A DNA stretch of 64,000 nucleotides, taken from Edolisoma coerulescens. Taxonomy: Eukaryota > Chordata > Aves > Passeriformes > Campephagidae. The DNA lies in NCBI GenBank assembly GCA_013397115.1, contig VWZW01002564.1, positions 671,053 through 735,052 of the forward strand, in the 5' to 3' direction. This document shows, piece after piece, positions 21,296 through 34,979 of this stretch (the stretch's first letter is position 1; each line of letters begins with the position of its first letter). The notes beneath the pieces are model-generated. The model searched no databases, had not been told where the DNA came from, and saw only the letters and a program-made list of their open reading frames with translations. The position numbers and the translations under genes are program-made.

Positions 21296-24200
21296 TAACA
21301 AGCAGGGCGACATCCTGGGCTGGTGGAATAGATAAAGTGGAGAGGAGAGAGCCTCTATCCATGCACATTAAATCCTCGAGTGAGCTCTCCCCAGCTGGTA
21401 CAAGTGCTGCCTGTGTCCAGGCTGTGCATGATATTCCCTCTTGATATTCCCATTTCGGCAAATGTGGATCATGACATGCTAAAGGCGTTAATTAACAGCC
21501 CCTGCTGTACTCAAACCTTCACTCAGGGGCCTCTGTTTGCTTCTTTCTCATCCTTTGTGGGATGCTTGGCAGCAAAAAACTCCAATCCAATGTTCAGCAC
21601 AGGCTTTCCCTCATTCCTGAAACTCCCTAGGTTTGTTACCTTCTCCAGTAATAGCCCCCAGGGATATAATAACATCCCAGAGGGGTCCCAACAGTATTAG
21701 ACAGTGTCATGGAAATGGGAAAAAAATTGCAAGTCGTGTTCCCTGGGTTTTGCTTCTGTCTGTCAATAGAGAGCAGCATTAATGCTGTTCTTCGTCCTTG
21801 TAATGTTGATATATTCTGAATTTAAATCAGAATTTTTATATTCCTGCTCTCCCATGGCCACCCTCTGGCTTTACCAGGGCAAATGTGTATTTTGGGGCAG
21901 GGATTTGAAACCCTGTCACCAAGCAGGTTCCCTGATGTGTATTGCAGCTTTTCCAGCCTCGGAGGAGTCCCTGACTTCTCTCCTTGTGCCATCACCTTTG
22001 CCTGTTGAGGATGCATTTGTTGTCAGCCACTGATAATTCCTATAAGGAGCATTTAGGTCTTGTTCTCCTTGAGTCACCACCACCCAATTTACTGTAATTC
22101 TTTAATATTTCCTGAAATTTCTTTTTTGGTCTCCTCCACATACTCCGCTCTGTGTCCCACTACTCATCACTTTACTTCTAACTCAGTGGTATTTATTTGC
22201 CTTCCCTCCTTTCCCTGCTTTGGAGCCACAATGAAAACAGAGAGAAGTAAAGGCTTTGTGAGCTGCTATATTTTTTCCCCCGTTGTCATTTTGAGTTAAA
22301 AAATAGCCACAGGGCAAAGAAATGGTGATTTCTAATTTAGTGGTAATTTGCTAAGGAAAAAAAAAAAATGGTGCTGTTAAATGTTGAATTTGTTATCTGT
22401 TTAATTACTGTTAGCTGGGTTTCTCGAGGACCTCATCAGCTAAACATCTGGTTTTAGAGATGCAGTTCTTAAGGTCTCAGATGCTTCCTGCAATTATCTA
22501 GCTACGAATGAGAACTTACTAACATATCCCAATAATCAGTTCAAGGCAAGTAAATGCCTTCTGTTCTGTAAAGCCTGAATGATTAATATCTTATCTGGGT
22601 GAAGGACTACAGGATGGGAGCACTCCCTGCCTGCCATGGGACAGGCATTGCTATTTGCTCCTTCCTTAACATAACGCTGGGCTGCAACTCAGGCAGGCTC
22701 CCAGCCTCTCCCAGGGTAACCCAGAATCTCCCCTGCAGTATAAGATTAGCTGCTTTCATCAAATCTCTAAAAATCTGGGCATTTTAATCACCTTTCCCTC
22801 AGATCTCAAACTTGTATTGATGGATGAGCTTAATTTCTGGAGTCTGTACCAACTCATCTCACCCCTTTATACCTGGCAGGGATGGGGCAGTGTCGGCCAC
22901 ATTGGGGAATGAAAGGACAGTTTTAGTTCCTGCTTTTCCATCATTTCACCTGGCTCCCTCTCAAGAAAAGGCCCTTTCTCAGCCACACTCTTCCCATGCT
23001 GAGAGCCCTGTGGCTGCAGACAGTGTCAGGTCTGCAGCTCGTTACCACTTCAAGGCTCTTCTTTTGCATTGCTGTGGTCACCCCGAGGGGCTGGTGAGTG
23101 CTGTGAGCCCAAATCAGCTCTGGGAGGCTTCTGGCACCCTGAGTGTTACTGACAGGCTTTGAAGCAAGAAGCCCGTGGTACCCTGAGCAGACACAGCCCA
23201 GCTGTCAGTGCTGGCTCACCTTCTGCTCCTGTGAGTGTTTGTGTGCTGCTCTCCCCGCTCCATCTTCACAAGTGGAGCTGCTAATTACCTCCTGCCACTT
23301 GTTACCCGCTAAATCCTGACACCTTTCCCACCTGTCTCTTGGAAGTGTAGGTTTGGGGGCTCTAGTGAGAGACTGTTTTGACATCCCAGGGACTATTTGA
23401 CCCTAAATTAATTAAAAGAACTTTCAACTCTACCCCCATTTTAGCAGATTTCCAATATACTTTAACCACCTACACCCTCTAACAATCATTTCACTTAATA
23501 TTTAATTTACTAGAGAAGCTTCCTTCAGAATGCTAATACGGACAGAAGAGAACAGCTTTTAATCAGGGCTGTTCATTTGCAGCAGTCAGCGTGGCAGGTA
23601 GCACAGGCCACTGCTCTGCCTCTTGATGCATGTGCTCATTAACAGGGGAGAGTTTAGACCTTTTGTATTCAGTGTTGTTACAGGCTGGATGGCTTCCTGA
23701 CCTGGAATTCAAACCCTATTATCCAGGGTTTACTGGCCAAACTGGGTTTGGTCCACTCAATGGGCCTAATTAAGGTAAACGTTGAGAATTCTACCCTGCT
23801 TTGTGGAGACCTTTTTTTTAGCTGAGTATTTTTTGGAGGTTGGGATGTGTGCGTATATACATGGAGATATGAAGAGAGGTTGAGCAAGCCTTTGTGACCC
23901 AAAGAACAGGCCTCCTGGGAGGGGCAGGAATGCCAATTAGAGGATATTTAGCATGGCTAGCAGGAAAACTTGACGATTTCTCCATCAAAGCAGGACTTTG
24001 TGTGGTTTTGTTAACAAATAAACTGGTATCAAATTAATCTGATGCTGGCCTGCCTCTCTCCTCACACCTAGAATAACCTGAGCCTCTCATTCAATCAAAA
24101 AGGACAGCAGATGGAAAAAACCTGGAGTGTTGGATCTATCCAGGAGCCTAACAGCAGTCTGCTTTACTCCGTGATGAAACCCCCAGCCTCTCCCATGATA

Positions 24201-27200
24201 CCAGTCAGAGAAATCATGCAGAGGCAATGATGCACCCACATCCAGGAGGGGTTCTCCAGCCAGCTGAGGATGGTGACTACCACCAAGTGATTCAGGGTTC
24301 AGCTGGGGGAAAGGCTGTTTTTTACAAAAAAATTATCTTTTCCAACCAAAGATTGCCTGCTCCCCCACAAGTCTGCAGGAGGTTTTTTTTCAGTGTGCTC
24401 TAAACTCTTACGGTGAGAGCACAGACTGGGCACCGTGTGCCTGCGGGGGGACAAGGGGAATCCAGGTGTCACTGGAAATTTCCTTACCTTGTAAGAAATT
24501 AACTGGACTTAAATACCCAATGAAGCTGCCATGAAATCTGAAGCATGTATCATAAGAGCTCATTTTTTTACCCCAGGCACTTTGAAATGAGGAGATTAAA
24601 GTAAAAGCTTTTGTTACATAAAATGAAGAGTGCTTTCATAACTAGTTTCAAGGTACATCAAGCTACTTTGGAAAAGCCACGTTGGGTTTCTCTTTTTTTT
24701 TTTTTTTGCCTAGTAAGAACTCTTGATGACCTAGCCCTGGCTCTGTGGAGAGTGGATGTCTCACCCTGCTCCTGCTGGCATCCCTGCCAAGCTCCTCGGG
24801 GGAGCAGCTCTCCCCCACCGCAGGGTGACCTGCAGCTCGTCCGCAAGCACAGACCTGTGACTTCAGCTGATCCAAAACCATCCTTCTTTTTATATCCCCT
24901 GCTTCCACAGTCTCGAGAGAGGCCTGCCAACCACCAGAGCTTTGTTTACCTGCCAGAAACCTCCTGTCACTGCCAAGCTGCCCTCAATGAACTTCGGAGG
25001 CTCAGCCTGCCAGTGGTGCCTCCGGCACAGTTGCAGAGGCAGCGCTGCAAAAACTTGGCAGCTTCTACAACAGGACAGCCTGGGCAGCTTCAAAATGCCT
25101 TTTTCTGTGACCTCTGGTATGTTTAATAACAGGTCTTCTCATCAGTGTGCCCAAACATGCGTTTTTTCTAGTTTTAATTTAAAGCCTGCCCCGTGTGTTT
25201 GCTCTCAGAGCAAACCATAAAGACACAGAAACCCACGGATGGCTGCTCACTAGGAAATGCAAAGGCTTCATCAAAACTGCTTCTGCCTCTGCCCCCATCC
25301 CCTCCCCAGCCCACCCTTCTCCCCTTCTTTGGTGGCTACTGAGGCCACCAAAGCTGCGATGCTCAAGGCTGTGCCCAGACCTGCTCTGAGTAACTCCGAA
25401 AAAATGGCATTTCCAAAAGCTTCCCCAAGAGCCTCCACTGCACCTCACTGCATTTCACCTGGTTATGATCAGCCAACATTGATTATTCTCTGGCCTCTGG
25501 AGTAAAAGGGGCAATTCCCTTCCCTCACTGCCAGGCCATACTTTAAACACCTGTGGAGTTTTACATCTCTGCTTAGCCAGGTAAGATACCTAGGAGAGGT
25601 TCTGTCTCTCCTCATCAACCCCTGCCTACTCCTCTGACCTTTCTTTGCTTATTTCTGCATTTTCACACTGTCTGCCTTCCTAATAATGTGGTGCCTCTGG
25701 AGAAGGAGGTGTCATCACCAAGCCATTCACACAGGGGCACTCTTCCCTCCTCCTCTCCCACGGGATGCCCCTGCAGAGCATCTCCAGTGGATGTGAGCGA
25801 GCAGAGTTTATGGCAGTTCAAGCCCCAGCCTCAGACACAACAGGCTTTGTTCATCACTTTGGCACACGGCATAAATCTGAGGTATTCACCTTTTTTTTTG
25901 TTTTCCCCCCACCTTCTGGGTCTCTAAAAGCATCTGACTGAAAACAGAGGTGCTTTTAGCTTGCTAAAGGCTGGCTGGATTTTTTTTTTCCTACCTGGAA
26001 ACGAAATATTGGTGCTATTATAACCTGGCGTGGAAATCTGCCATTGGATTCAGCGGGGCCAGAAGGTTGAGCTGTATTTTAATATGGTCGAATTGTTTCA
26101 ATGTACAAAATGATTTTTCTTTTGGAGGAGAGCTAGCTAAGTGAAACACAACAAATCATGTGCTTTAAAAAGTCAACTGGTTCTGTGTGCATATGTGGTG
26201 CATACTGGACAGCTGGTCTTTCAAATGTACTGTGACCATAAGCTGACATCAAATCTTTTATACTATTCTTATAAATTCACCTTCAGCTCTCCTGAGGGAT
26301 AACCAGAACAAAAGGTAACTGTTCTCCTAAGATTAAAAATGTGTATCTCAGGAGAGGTTTTTGCAATAAGTTTAAAAGAAGAAAAAAAGAATGTCAAAAC
26401 AAAATGCCCTTTCAAAAACATTTCTTAATTTCTGATTCAACAGCAGCACTTTCTTGTTTTCTGAAGGAGACGATTTCTCTCCTGACTTGATCAGGAAACT
26501 CTGCATGAGTGTCTGTAGCCACAACTCCACAAAGCTGACTTGTTTCAATGGATGCTGGTCTAAACAATGAAAGATCAAAACTGACTGATCAGGTACGGGA
26601 ACCTTTATATAATTAACTGAGAAAATTCTACAGATCGTAAGAATGAACTATTTTCTGATACTCCTTTCCATTACTAAAATATTTAGCAAGGTAAATGGAA
26701 GCCATGTGCATTTCAAGCGACTTCCAGAAAATTCCTATGCTGTTGTTGGAAGCCCTCATGGGCTTCCTTGACTGCCAAAAGCAAACCTGGGGCCTGACTC
26801 CCTGGAGCACACAGCAAGCTCCAGCAGCTGAGCTTCTTGCATGTAGCTATCAGAAAACAAGGCATGAGAAAATAACCTGTTTGCCAGACTTTCTCTGAGA
26901 TTCTCCTTTCTAATCTCAGGTAGGAAGTGAAGGAACATGTGAGCAGGGTGAGTGAGTCACCCTCATTGACCTTGGTGGTTCTCATCCATCCTTTGGGGTA
27001 CTCATTGATCTTGCTCTGAGGGAAAGGCTACACAAGAACTGCTCTCCAATTTTCTAGAGCTATTCCTCTGACACCTTTCCCCAGCACTGGAATCAATGGA
27101 GTAGCCGCAGATAAATATGCCTGAAGAAATTTAAAAGGCAGGACTAAAGAGGAGGGCTGCATAACACATTTAAAGAAGCTATTTTTTGCCATTAAACCTC

Positions 27201-27554
27201 GAGGTCAAGGAAACAATTACTTGGCATCCTGTGTTTCCCTGCTGTGCTCCTCGGCGGGCAGCATGCAGGAGGAATAAGGTTGTTTTTTCATCAGCATAGA
27301 GCTCAGCAAGTGTTGAACCAAGCTTTGATTAAAATGGCTGTGAGTTATTTTCCACACAGAGCCTTTCTCCAGTCTTGGGCCCGCACTGGCTTCCTACAAA
27401 TGAACAAATTATTCCCTCTGTCCCGTGCCAGGAGACCATGGCTGCACACAGGGAGTCAGGTCATGCACGCCTTTTACTCATCTGTGACTGCCAGGATTGT
27501 CCTGCTTCCTTGGGAAGTGGTATCTCGTTATAAGAATGATGTATTTCCTGTGGC
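21296..27554. other. Intergenic, no gene recognised
   Basis: The first 400 bases may still be decayed internal sequence of the element above. Beyond that I see only low-complexity runs, for example A12 near 22360 and T15 at 24693-24707. The 171-codon ORF at 24611-25126 is overlapped by several minus-strand ORFs and has no recognisable domain. Confidence 0.5.
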
Positions 27555-28093
27555 TGTGCTGGTTTTGGCTGGGGCAGAGTTAATTTTCTTCGCAGTGGCT
27601 GGTGTGGGGCTGTGTTTGGGTTTGTGCTGAAGCAGTGTTGATAGCACAGGGATGTTCTGGCTGTGGCTGAGCAGCTCTCACTCAGACCCGAGGCCTTTTC
27701 TGCCCCTCAGCCCAGTGAGGGGGCTGGGGGTGCACAGGGAGAGGGGAGGGGACACAGCCAGGACCCCAGGGGTGTCCCACATCATATGGTGCCATGCTCA
27801 GGATATAGAGCTGGGGGAAGAAGGAGGAAGGGGGAGATGTTTGGAGTGATTAATTTGTCTTCCCAAGTCACTGTTACCTGTGACGGAGCCCTGCTGGCCT
27901 GGGGATGGCTGAGCTCTGGCCTGTCCATGGCAAGTGGGGAATGAATTTTGTGTTTTGCTTTGTTTTCATGAGCAGCTTTTCCTGTTAAACTGTTTTTATC
28001 TCAACCCAGGAGTTATCACTGTTACCCTTCCATTTCTCTCCTCCCATCCCAACATGGGGGGAGGGAGCAGGCCACTGTTTTGGGGCTACAACA
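27555..28093 (+). mobile_element. Solo LTR of an avian endogenous retrovirus
   Basis: The segment starts TGTGCTGGTTTTGGCTGGGG followed by CAGAGTTAATTTTC and ends GGGGCTACAACA, so it has TG...CA termini. Internal landmarks agree with a very common bird LTR that I know: GACACAGCCAGGA, CATATGGTGCCATGCTCAGG with a degenerate TATA (27801-27810), TTAAACTGTTTTTATCTCAA, and CCCATCCCAACATGGGGGGA. No internal coding region flanks it, so it is solo. The 5-bp flanks are not an obvious target duplication, indicating age. Confidence 0.82.
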
Positions 28094-31000
28094 GACTCCA
28101 CAACTCCTCCTCACTGCGACTTTTGCCCCTGGTAAGGCACAATGAAGCCGCCCTCGACATTTAAATCCCAGCAGCAGGGAGAGCCTGGCACACACTGCAA
28201 GCCCATGGCCGTACAGAGTAGCTCACACTTTATTTTAAATCACTCAATACTGACTACAACACTTAAAAATAGGGAGAAAAACACGGGAGTATCATCTTTT
28301 TTTGTCCTTACAGTGCTTAGTGGGTTTTTGCCCTAATGGTTCCCACCTTCAGGTCCTCTCTCTCCTATCCAAATTTTGAGGTGTTTAGGCAGGGTTCCCA
28401 CCACGACAAACTGAACAGGTGTGTCCCTAAAGAGCAACATGCCTGTCTGCATTTCCCTCTTCTCCCTCGGGTAGTCTGGTCACTGGTAAATTCCAAATAA
28501 TTGCTTTTTCTTTCTTTTCCTTCTGCCCTCTCTTCTACCTCCTGATGTAGCACAGAGGGCCTGGGACAGGGACCAGTCACAATTCAATCTCCATCCCCTG
28601 TTGTTCATACCTTGCCTTTGTGACAGGGAATTTGTAAAGGACAAGAGGGAAAGGAATTTATCCCGTTGGAGAAAATAAGGGAACAAGACAAATAAGGAAA
28701 GCACAGACTGAGGCTTTGACTGTCCTGGCTGTGGGGCATCTGGGAATGTCCTTTCAGAGGAAACCTGTTTCTGAAAGGGGGAAACTGTCCAGGTGTGTGG
28801 GAGGAACTGCCTCCAGAAGTAGTACTCATTTCATTTGATAAACCTTTTATTTTTTAGGAATTTAGGGAGGGAGGATGAGGAGGTGTGTTCCATGTGCTGA
28901 CAGGATGGTTTTCAATATCTGCACTGTATGATTTTTAGCAGGTGAGGACAACATTGTGGTCATGGCATGCCAGCCAGGCAGTCAGGGACTGACCAAGAAA
29001 GATTCCTGCTACAGATGCTGGACACATCTGTTTGCATTCCTTGGAGGACCACAGTCAGTCCCTCAGTGACAGCCCTCCAGTCACAGCTAGAGCATGTCAG
29101 TAACATATTGCTAAAAACCACTTGTGCTCTAGTAAAAAATATTTCCTTGGCTCTTTGTCCTTCTGAAACATTCCTTCCCCTTCATTTTGTCTTTTTTTTT
29201 TTCCCTAGATTGGTTGGTTTGCCAATTTTCTGAAAAAAAAAAAAAAAAGAAAGAGAAATAGAAGTTGAAAGCAAAAGCTGTTAGTTTCAGAGTCAGTTAA
29301 TTGGACAAAAAAATTGTTTGTCCCTACTCTTTAGGAAGGTTGAATACAACATTCAAGGAACTGAGTGAGAAGGGCATTAAGTGAGGTATCTGGAGGTGAT
29401 GGGTAGATAGTTTCTCACTTTTTTTTTCCTTTTAAATATTAAAATGCACCTGGAATACAAACATTCTGAAGGAATGTCTCAGGAAATGACCTTGGGAAAT
29501 TTGAGATGGGCACAGGTATATTCAATAATGAATAAAAATTCATGCTCTTACTTATGCTCTTTCTTGGGAATTGAAATGTGAAGGCATCTGTAGGAATAGC
29601 AGCTGGAATACAGATAACACTGGTAACTTGTTTAACCAAATTAATGCAGGCATGGAATATGAAGGCATTGGATTTCAAAATTTTATAGTTGAAATCATCA
29701 CATCTCTGCATATGTTTTGTATCTCCTGAGTCACTCCTATTTTTCAAACACATTATGAAATTAAAAATCCTCCAAATCTGTGCAAAGTCTGCTTCAGTGT
29801 GGGGAAGATGTAGGGAAGAAGGGGAATGAGGAAGGGAGAAGAAAAGGCCTGGGATAACATCCAGAACTATTTGGCTACAGCATTCTCCATCTGCAAAAAG
29901 AAGAAAAATGTCTTTCCAAAGTGAATAGCACACAAAATGCTGAATGAAGTGAGCATAAGAGGCTCTCTCAAATTAACAATTATTTGGTGAAAGGAGTCAG
30001 ATTTTTCTGGGCTCGAATGAGCTGGAATGCTAAAAAAGCCTGTTGCCAAATATCACATCTGGAGAACTGCTGCTGCATATTTTGTGGTGATCTTTACTAC
30101 GGTTCCATGGCAAGCTGCCTCCTGGTGCAAAGACTGGGATGCTGCCCCAAAAAATGACTATAAAAACATGAATTCCAATGCTCACAGTCAGGTTTTGGGG
30201 TATTCTGGGCACTGAAAGCAGGAGAAAAAATAGCAGTTGCCCTCATAGTCAAAATACAGCTGTATTTTATCCTCCAAGAGGTGCTGGACACGGTGCTGCT
30301 GAGCAACTGTTTTTCACAGATCTGCAGACTGGGGGTGTTTACGTGCACATTTCCCACCCTAGAAAAGATAAACAAAATAAAATAGTCAATCACAGAGTCT
30401 ACAGCAAAGCTCACTCCTTTGAAATACAGAGGTCAGCTCTAGAGATGCAAAAGTCAGAAGAAGCAAATTACGTTTCTTCTTGGAAAAGGTTACTGCTCTT
30501 AATCCGTATCTGCTGCTTCTCTCTGAGGAACAAGAGGCTTGTAAAATGAGGCTGTCCACCAGGCTTTTATCCATAAAGCTCTGCACTGCTTTCAGTTGTG
30601 TCTCAAGATGCTTTCCAACTTCTGGCCCCGGGGGTATGGATAAGAAACAATTCCTGCCTTTCTCAGAGCTCTCTTTAGTTTTATTTTAACAATGAAGCTT
30701 CAAGCCCTGCCACAGCAGCTGCCCTGCCACCCTGCACCATCTCCAGGGCTGTGCAAGGAAGTGAAGAGGGAAATGGGGAGGAAAAGGAGATTTCTGGAGC
30801 AGCTGCCTTGGTGTGGCTCCCCATCAGCTGCGCTTGGCAGCCTTCGGATGGGCTCAGCCACGGACAGCAAGAACTGGGGAGCAGAGTCTGAGCCAAAGCA
30901 AGGGGACAGGTCTCCTCCTTGGCGTTGCAGGGTCTGGACAAAGCATCCTTTATCTCAGGAAAGCATTGGGGTGAAGCCTGCCCCCCACTAATGGGGCCAG

Positions 31001-34000
31001 GCAGAGCAAAGGCTGCAGGATTCCTGAGGCTGTGTTTTGGCCAGCTTCCCCTCCCGGCTCTGCTCAAACTCGGAGGCCGTGGCAGAACTGCTGTAATTGG
31101 TGCACTCTTGAAAATGGAGAGGCTATAAATAGCCAAACAGAGCTTGAAGTGGAGGGCATGTCACAGTTGGGTTGGTTTTTTTTTTCAGTGCTACTTGTGA
31201 TGAATAGAATACTAATTAGTCTGGAAAAACAATATTATTTGGTCAGAGAGCTCAATAATTGCAGCGTACTGCCTTACTTTTATTTACCTCCATCTAAAAG
31301 TCTCTTTCTTCCCCTTTTCCCTGATTTCCTGATTTGTTGATGGATCAGCTGCCTATTCCAGGTGGAGGAAATGTCTGTTTTAATTGCCCCCCTGTCTTAA
31401 TTGTCTCCTGTGGCCCAAGTGGGTCCTTCCCTTGCCTCTTCCTTTGTTGGAGCTCTGATTCTGTGTCACTTGGGGTGATTTAATGGTTTATGCTCCCCTC
31501 ACAACCCCAGCTATGATGCAAAGCTGTGAGACTTTAAAATATATATACGTTTTGGTGTGGGGGGGAGTATTTTTATTTAATCAGCCTCCTGATTTTTATT
31601 TCCTCAAAGGGTTGTAACGTTTTTTCCCAGGCTTTGATCATTCATTTCAGTAAAGTGAAGGTTTGGCCAGTCCCTGCCTTCTCTCTTTCCCTTTTTTCTG
31701 TTCATGGTGCCTCTCACCTGTCATTGATGGACTCTCAAAAGTACATGCTAAGAGCCATGAGGTGCCTCAAACAACTCCCTTGGTGGCCCCAGAACTGCTT
31801 TGTCTTCTTCTAGCCTGGCTTCTCTTTCCTCTGCCAGCACATTCATCCTGCTGCCCACCAATCCCAGTTAATCTTTTCACTCCTGTATTAGAGTAATACA
31901 ATGAAAGGGCAAAGAAAAATCAATAAGGTCCTCACAACCCATCAGTAAATCAGATGAGAGTCTCAGCAAGGCAGTGAGTAAAGCGTTTAACAGACTGTGT
32001 AAGATTCGTCTCCTGAATTAAAATCTAATGAGAAACAATAACTGGAAGACTCTAAATTATCTGTACTTACGTCTGGCCATAAAAACGAAGATGTCAAGGA
32101 GTCTCTTTACAAGGCACTTGGGAGGATGATGGCTTGGGGAGGGAAGTTAAACATCTTCCTACGATTAAACAACACCTTCAGCACCAGAGCTGGGACAAGT
32201 ACCTCTCTGGGGTTGAAATTTCACCACAGGAGAGAGGGCAGCTCAAAAGCCTGGAGCAAGTCCTGCTTGTTGTGGTCTCCAGGAGATCCCTCAGCAGATT
32301 CCTGCTGTGCTGACAGAAAGTTCAGCCTTCCCCTCCACACCCAAAGCCATGGCTGTGCTATGGGTAACATGGATCCATGAGAGCTCTGAGCTGGAATCCT
32401 CCCAGGGAGTGTTTTTTCTTCACAGAGGTGTGTCTGTCACAGGATGGGTGGGATGAGAAAAGGTCAGCTCAGCTCCTTTATTTCTCCCCCTTCCTCCCTC
32501 TTTCTCCCCTGTCTTTTTTTACCCTGCAAAAGGCAATAATTTCACAAGCTGTGGAGGTCACACAAGTGTCTGGACCTGAAGGAGGGAATCGCTTCATTAT
32601 TGGAGGGTGAAAAAAAGTGTTAAGGTGCAGGTTCAGATCCTCTGTCTTCATTGTCTCCATAGAAAACTGTTTTATTGCCAACTTCTGAGTTTTTAAATGA
32701 AATTTTATGAGTCATGATACTTGCTGGTAGACATTACCTAATCTCAGTAGTTTATAAACACACAAACCCTCACATGGTTTTTTCCCCTCTCCTCACAATA
32801 AGGAATCATTCAGAGGAAACACGCACAAATGCATTCCATGTTCTGCAAAGTCTCTTTTGCCAAAAATGAACTTGACAACGAGCAGATAGTTGACTTTCAG
32901 ATGTGTCTGGTGGCCTTCTCTCATCCTGTGTGTGACCAGGGAGCTCCACCTGCCTGGAGGGACGTTGTGCTCTCGGCTGGGTGCGATGTGAACACAGCAG
33001 CTCTGAGCTGCTGGTGCTGCTCCTCCCCAGCAGAACAACCACATCACCCAGGTGGTTCAACCACCCTGAGCTCTTGGTGAGTTTCCCAGGGCCTTCTGCA
33101 GCCCAAGCTGAGTTTGGTCGAGGCCAGCTAAGAAGCTGCATAATTTAGGGGGCGTTATGTGATGCAGTACGCCGACCTGTAAAAAGCCTGAATTCTCCAC
33201 AGTTTGCAAACTTGGCTGGGGGAGGAGAAGGGGGAGGCTGACATTATAATTTTGTGTTTATTCAGCCCCCATTGTGGTGGGCTTTGGGTCAGTGGGAGGG
33301 TCACTGCTGTGGTGGTGACACGGAAGGTGAATAATGGTAACGTGCTCGTGACGGCGTGAGCAGGCTGAGACCCGGGCGAGAGGCGACAGATGGTGCACAA
33401 AACGAGCTCCTGCTGCTGGAGAGAGAGTAATCTGTTAAAATCTGTAGGGTTTGTCGTCTAAGGGTAAATAATATGTTTTTACCCTGGGGCAATGAGATCT
33501 GGCAGGATAGCAAGTGCTGTGTGATCGTGTCTCTGGTGTTAAGTGGGGTTCCTTGGACGTTTTAATCCTTTTTATTTTTCAGTGACCCAACTCCAGGGAG
33601 ATTTTCTGACTGAGCAAGAACTCTGACTCCTGTTTAGGAAAAAGACCTGTCAAAGCATCAGCTCTCCAGCTCTGCTCATGTCCCTGTCATGCAGCTGCCA
33701 GTTTTCCAAGGCTCTGTTGCTGGGAGCACAGACCTCAGAGGTACAGCTCTGCTTTGTGAGCTGGTTTTCATCAGCAGCCCATTTTAAGGATACAGCACGA
33801 TCTGTATCCTTGCTTTGCTTGGTTTGCTTCTTGATGGGACTGATTTTGCCCAGTCCTGTGCTACTAATTAATAAGTAACACCACAAAACTGTAACAGCTC
33901 ACACTGCAGGAGCCAGGCACTGGCAGAAAGCTGCCCAGCTTTTTTTAGATGTCGGTGAGCAAACATCCTGTAGCTCTCTCCATTTACTTGAAGATCTTTC

Positions 34001-34979
34001 CTGACCATATACAGTGCTCAATAACATCCCTATTTGAAAAAAAAAAACCAAAAACAACCCAGCAGCAATAAAAAAGATGGGGCTGAAGCTGATTAATTTA
34101 ATGAGGGCCACAGCAAGGAGCAGTCATGAATAAAAAACCCCCAAATCTTGATTATCAAAGCCAAGAACTGATAAATACTGGATTTTCTATTAAGCTGAAA
34201 GTACAAAATTTAAATGGCTAGAGGCTCAAAATTGAAATGGGTGGATTTTTAAATTAAGATATCGAGGCAATGGACATACCAGAAACTTAGAAAACAAGCT
34301 GAGCCATGGGATAGCACAGTCATAGGCTGCAACTGATAAAGAAATTGCAGATTACGTTGCGCTGCTCTGTGTTTAAAAAAAGCTTGGCATCAAACCAGGT
34401 AAATAAGTCATCCGTGGCACACAGGTAACAAAGAATCCCTGTGGTTTGAAATACTGTGCCTAAGAGGGAGGACAGAGCGATGCTCTCAGCCACCTGACTG
34501 GGCTGGTGACCTTGACTGAGAAATGGCAAGGGCAATGAGAAAGTGGGAAATGGCAGAAAACAAAGGGGATTGGAGGTCTCAGTGATGTCCTGCAGCGTGG
34601 GTGAAGGTTATGAGAATGGATGAGGCAGAGATTATATTTGCAGATGCCATAGAAAAGGGCTTTTTTTGCAGCACCCAAACAGGGAACACAGCTGAGAAAA
34701 ACCAGTGCCTGGTTCTGACTGAGCCATGAGCAGAGAATTGCTGTGGACAAGTGTCACCCAAACATTTTTGCACAGGTGACCACAGCACACTCAAATGCAG
34801 CACACCCACAGGAAACAAAAAACCCCACAAAGACCCCAGAGCAGAGCTTCAGAAATGACAAAAATGTGCAAATGAGAAAACATTTTAGAGATCAACAGCA
34901 CATTTAGAAAAGGCTAAAATGCATGCAGGTGTCATAGACACATTTAATGACATCAGAAGTTCAGAGTAGGGATGTATTT
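28094..34979. other. Intergenic, no gene recognised
   Basis: No coding exon is recognised. An A16 run lies at 29233-29248, a local CpG-dense patch at 33321-33404 (reported as a finding) and a 10-bp perfect inverted repeat at 33786-33811. Short ORFs on both strands are shadows of each other. Confidence 0.5.

Noticed and set aside
24611..25126. 171-codon plus-strand ORF
   Set aside because: No recognisable domain, a low-complexity phenylalanine run from T15, and overlapping ORFs on the other strand. A chance frame is likelier.
29439..29933. 164-codon minus-strand ORF
   Set aside because: Composition of AT-rich noncoding DNA and no motif recognised.
33786..33811. 10-bp perfect inverted repeat AAGGATACAG/CTGTATCCTT
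   Set aside because: An inverted repeat of this size with a short loop is about what chance gives in 64 kb.
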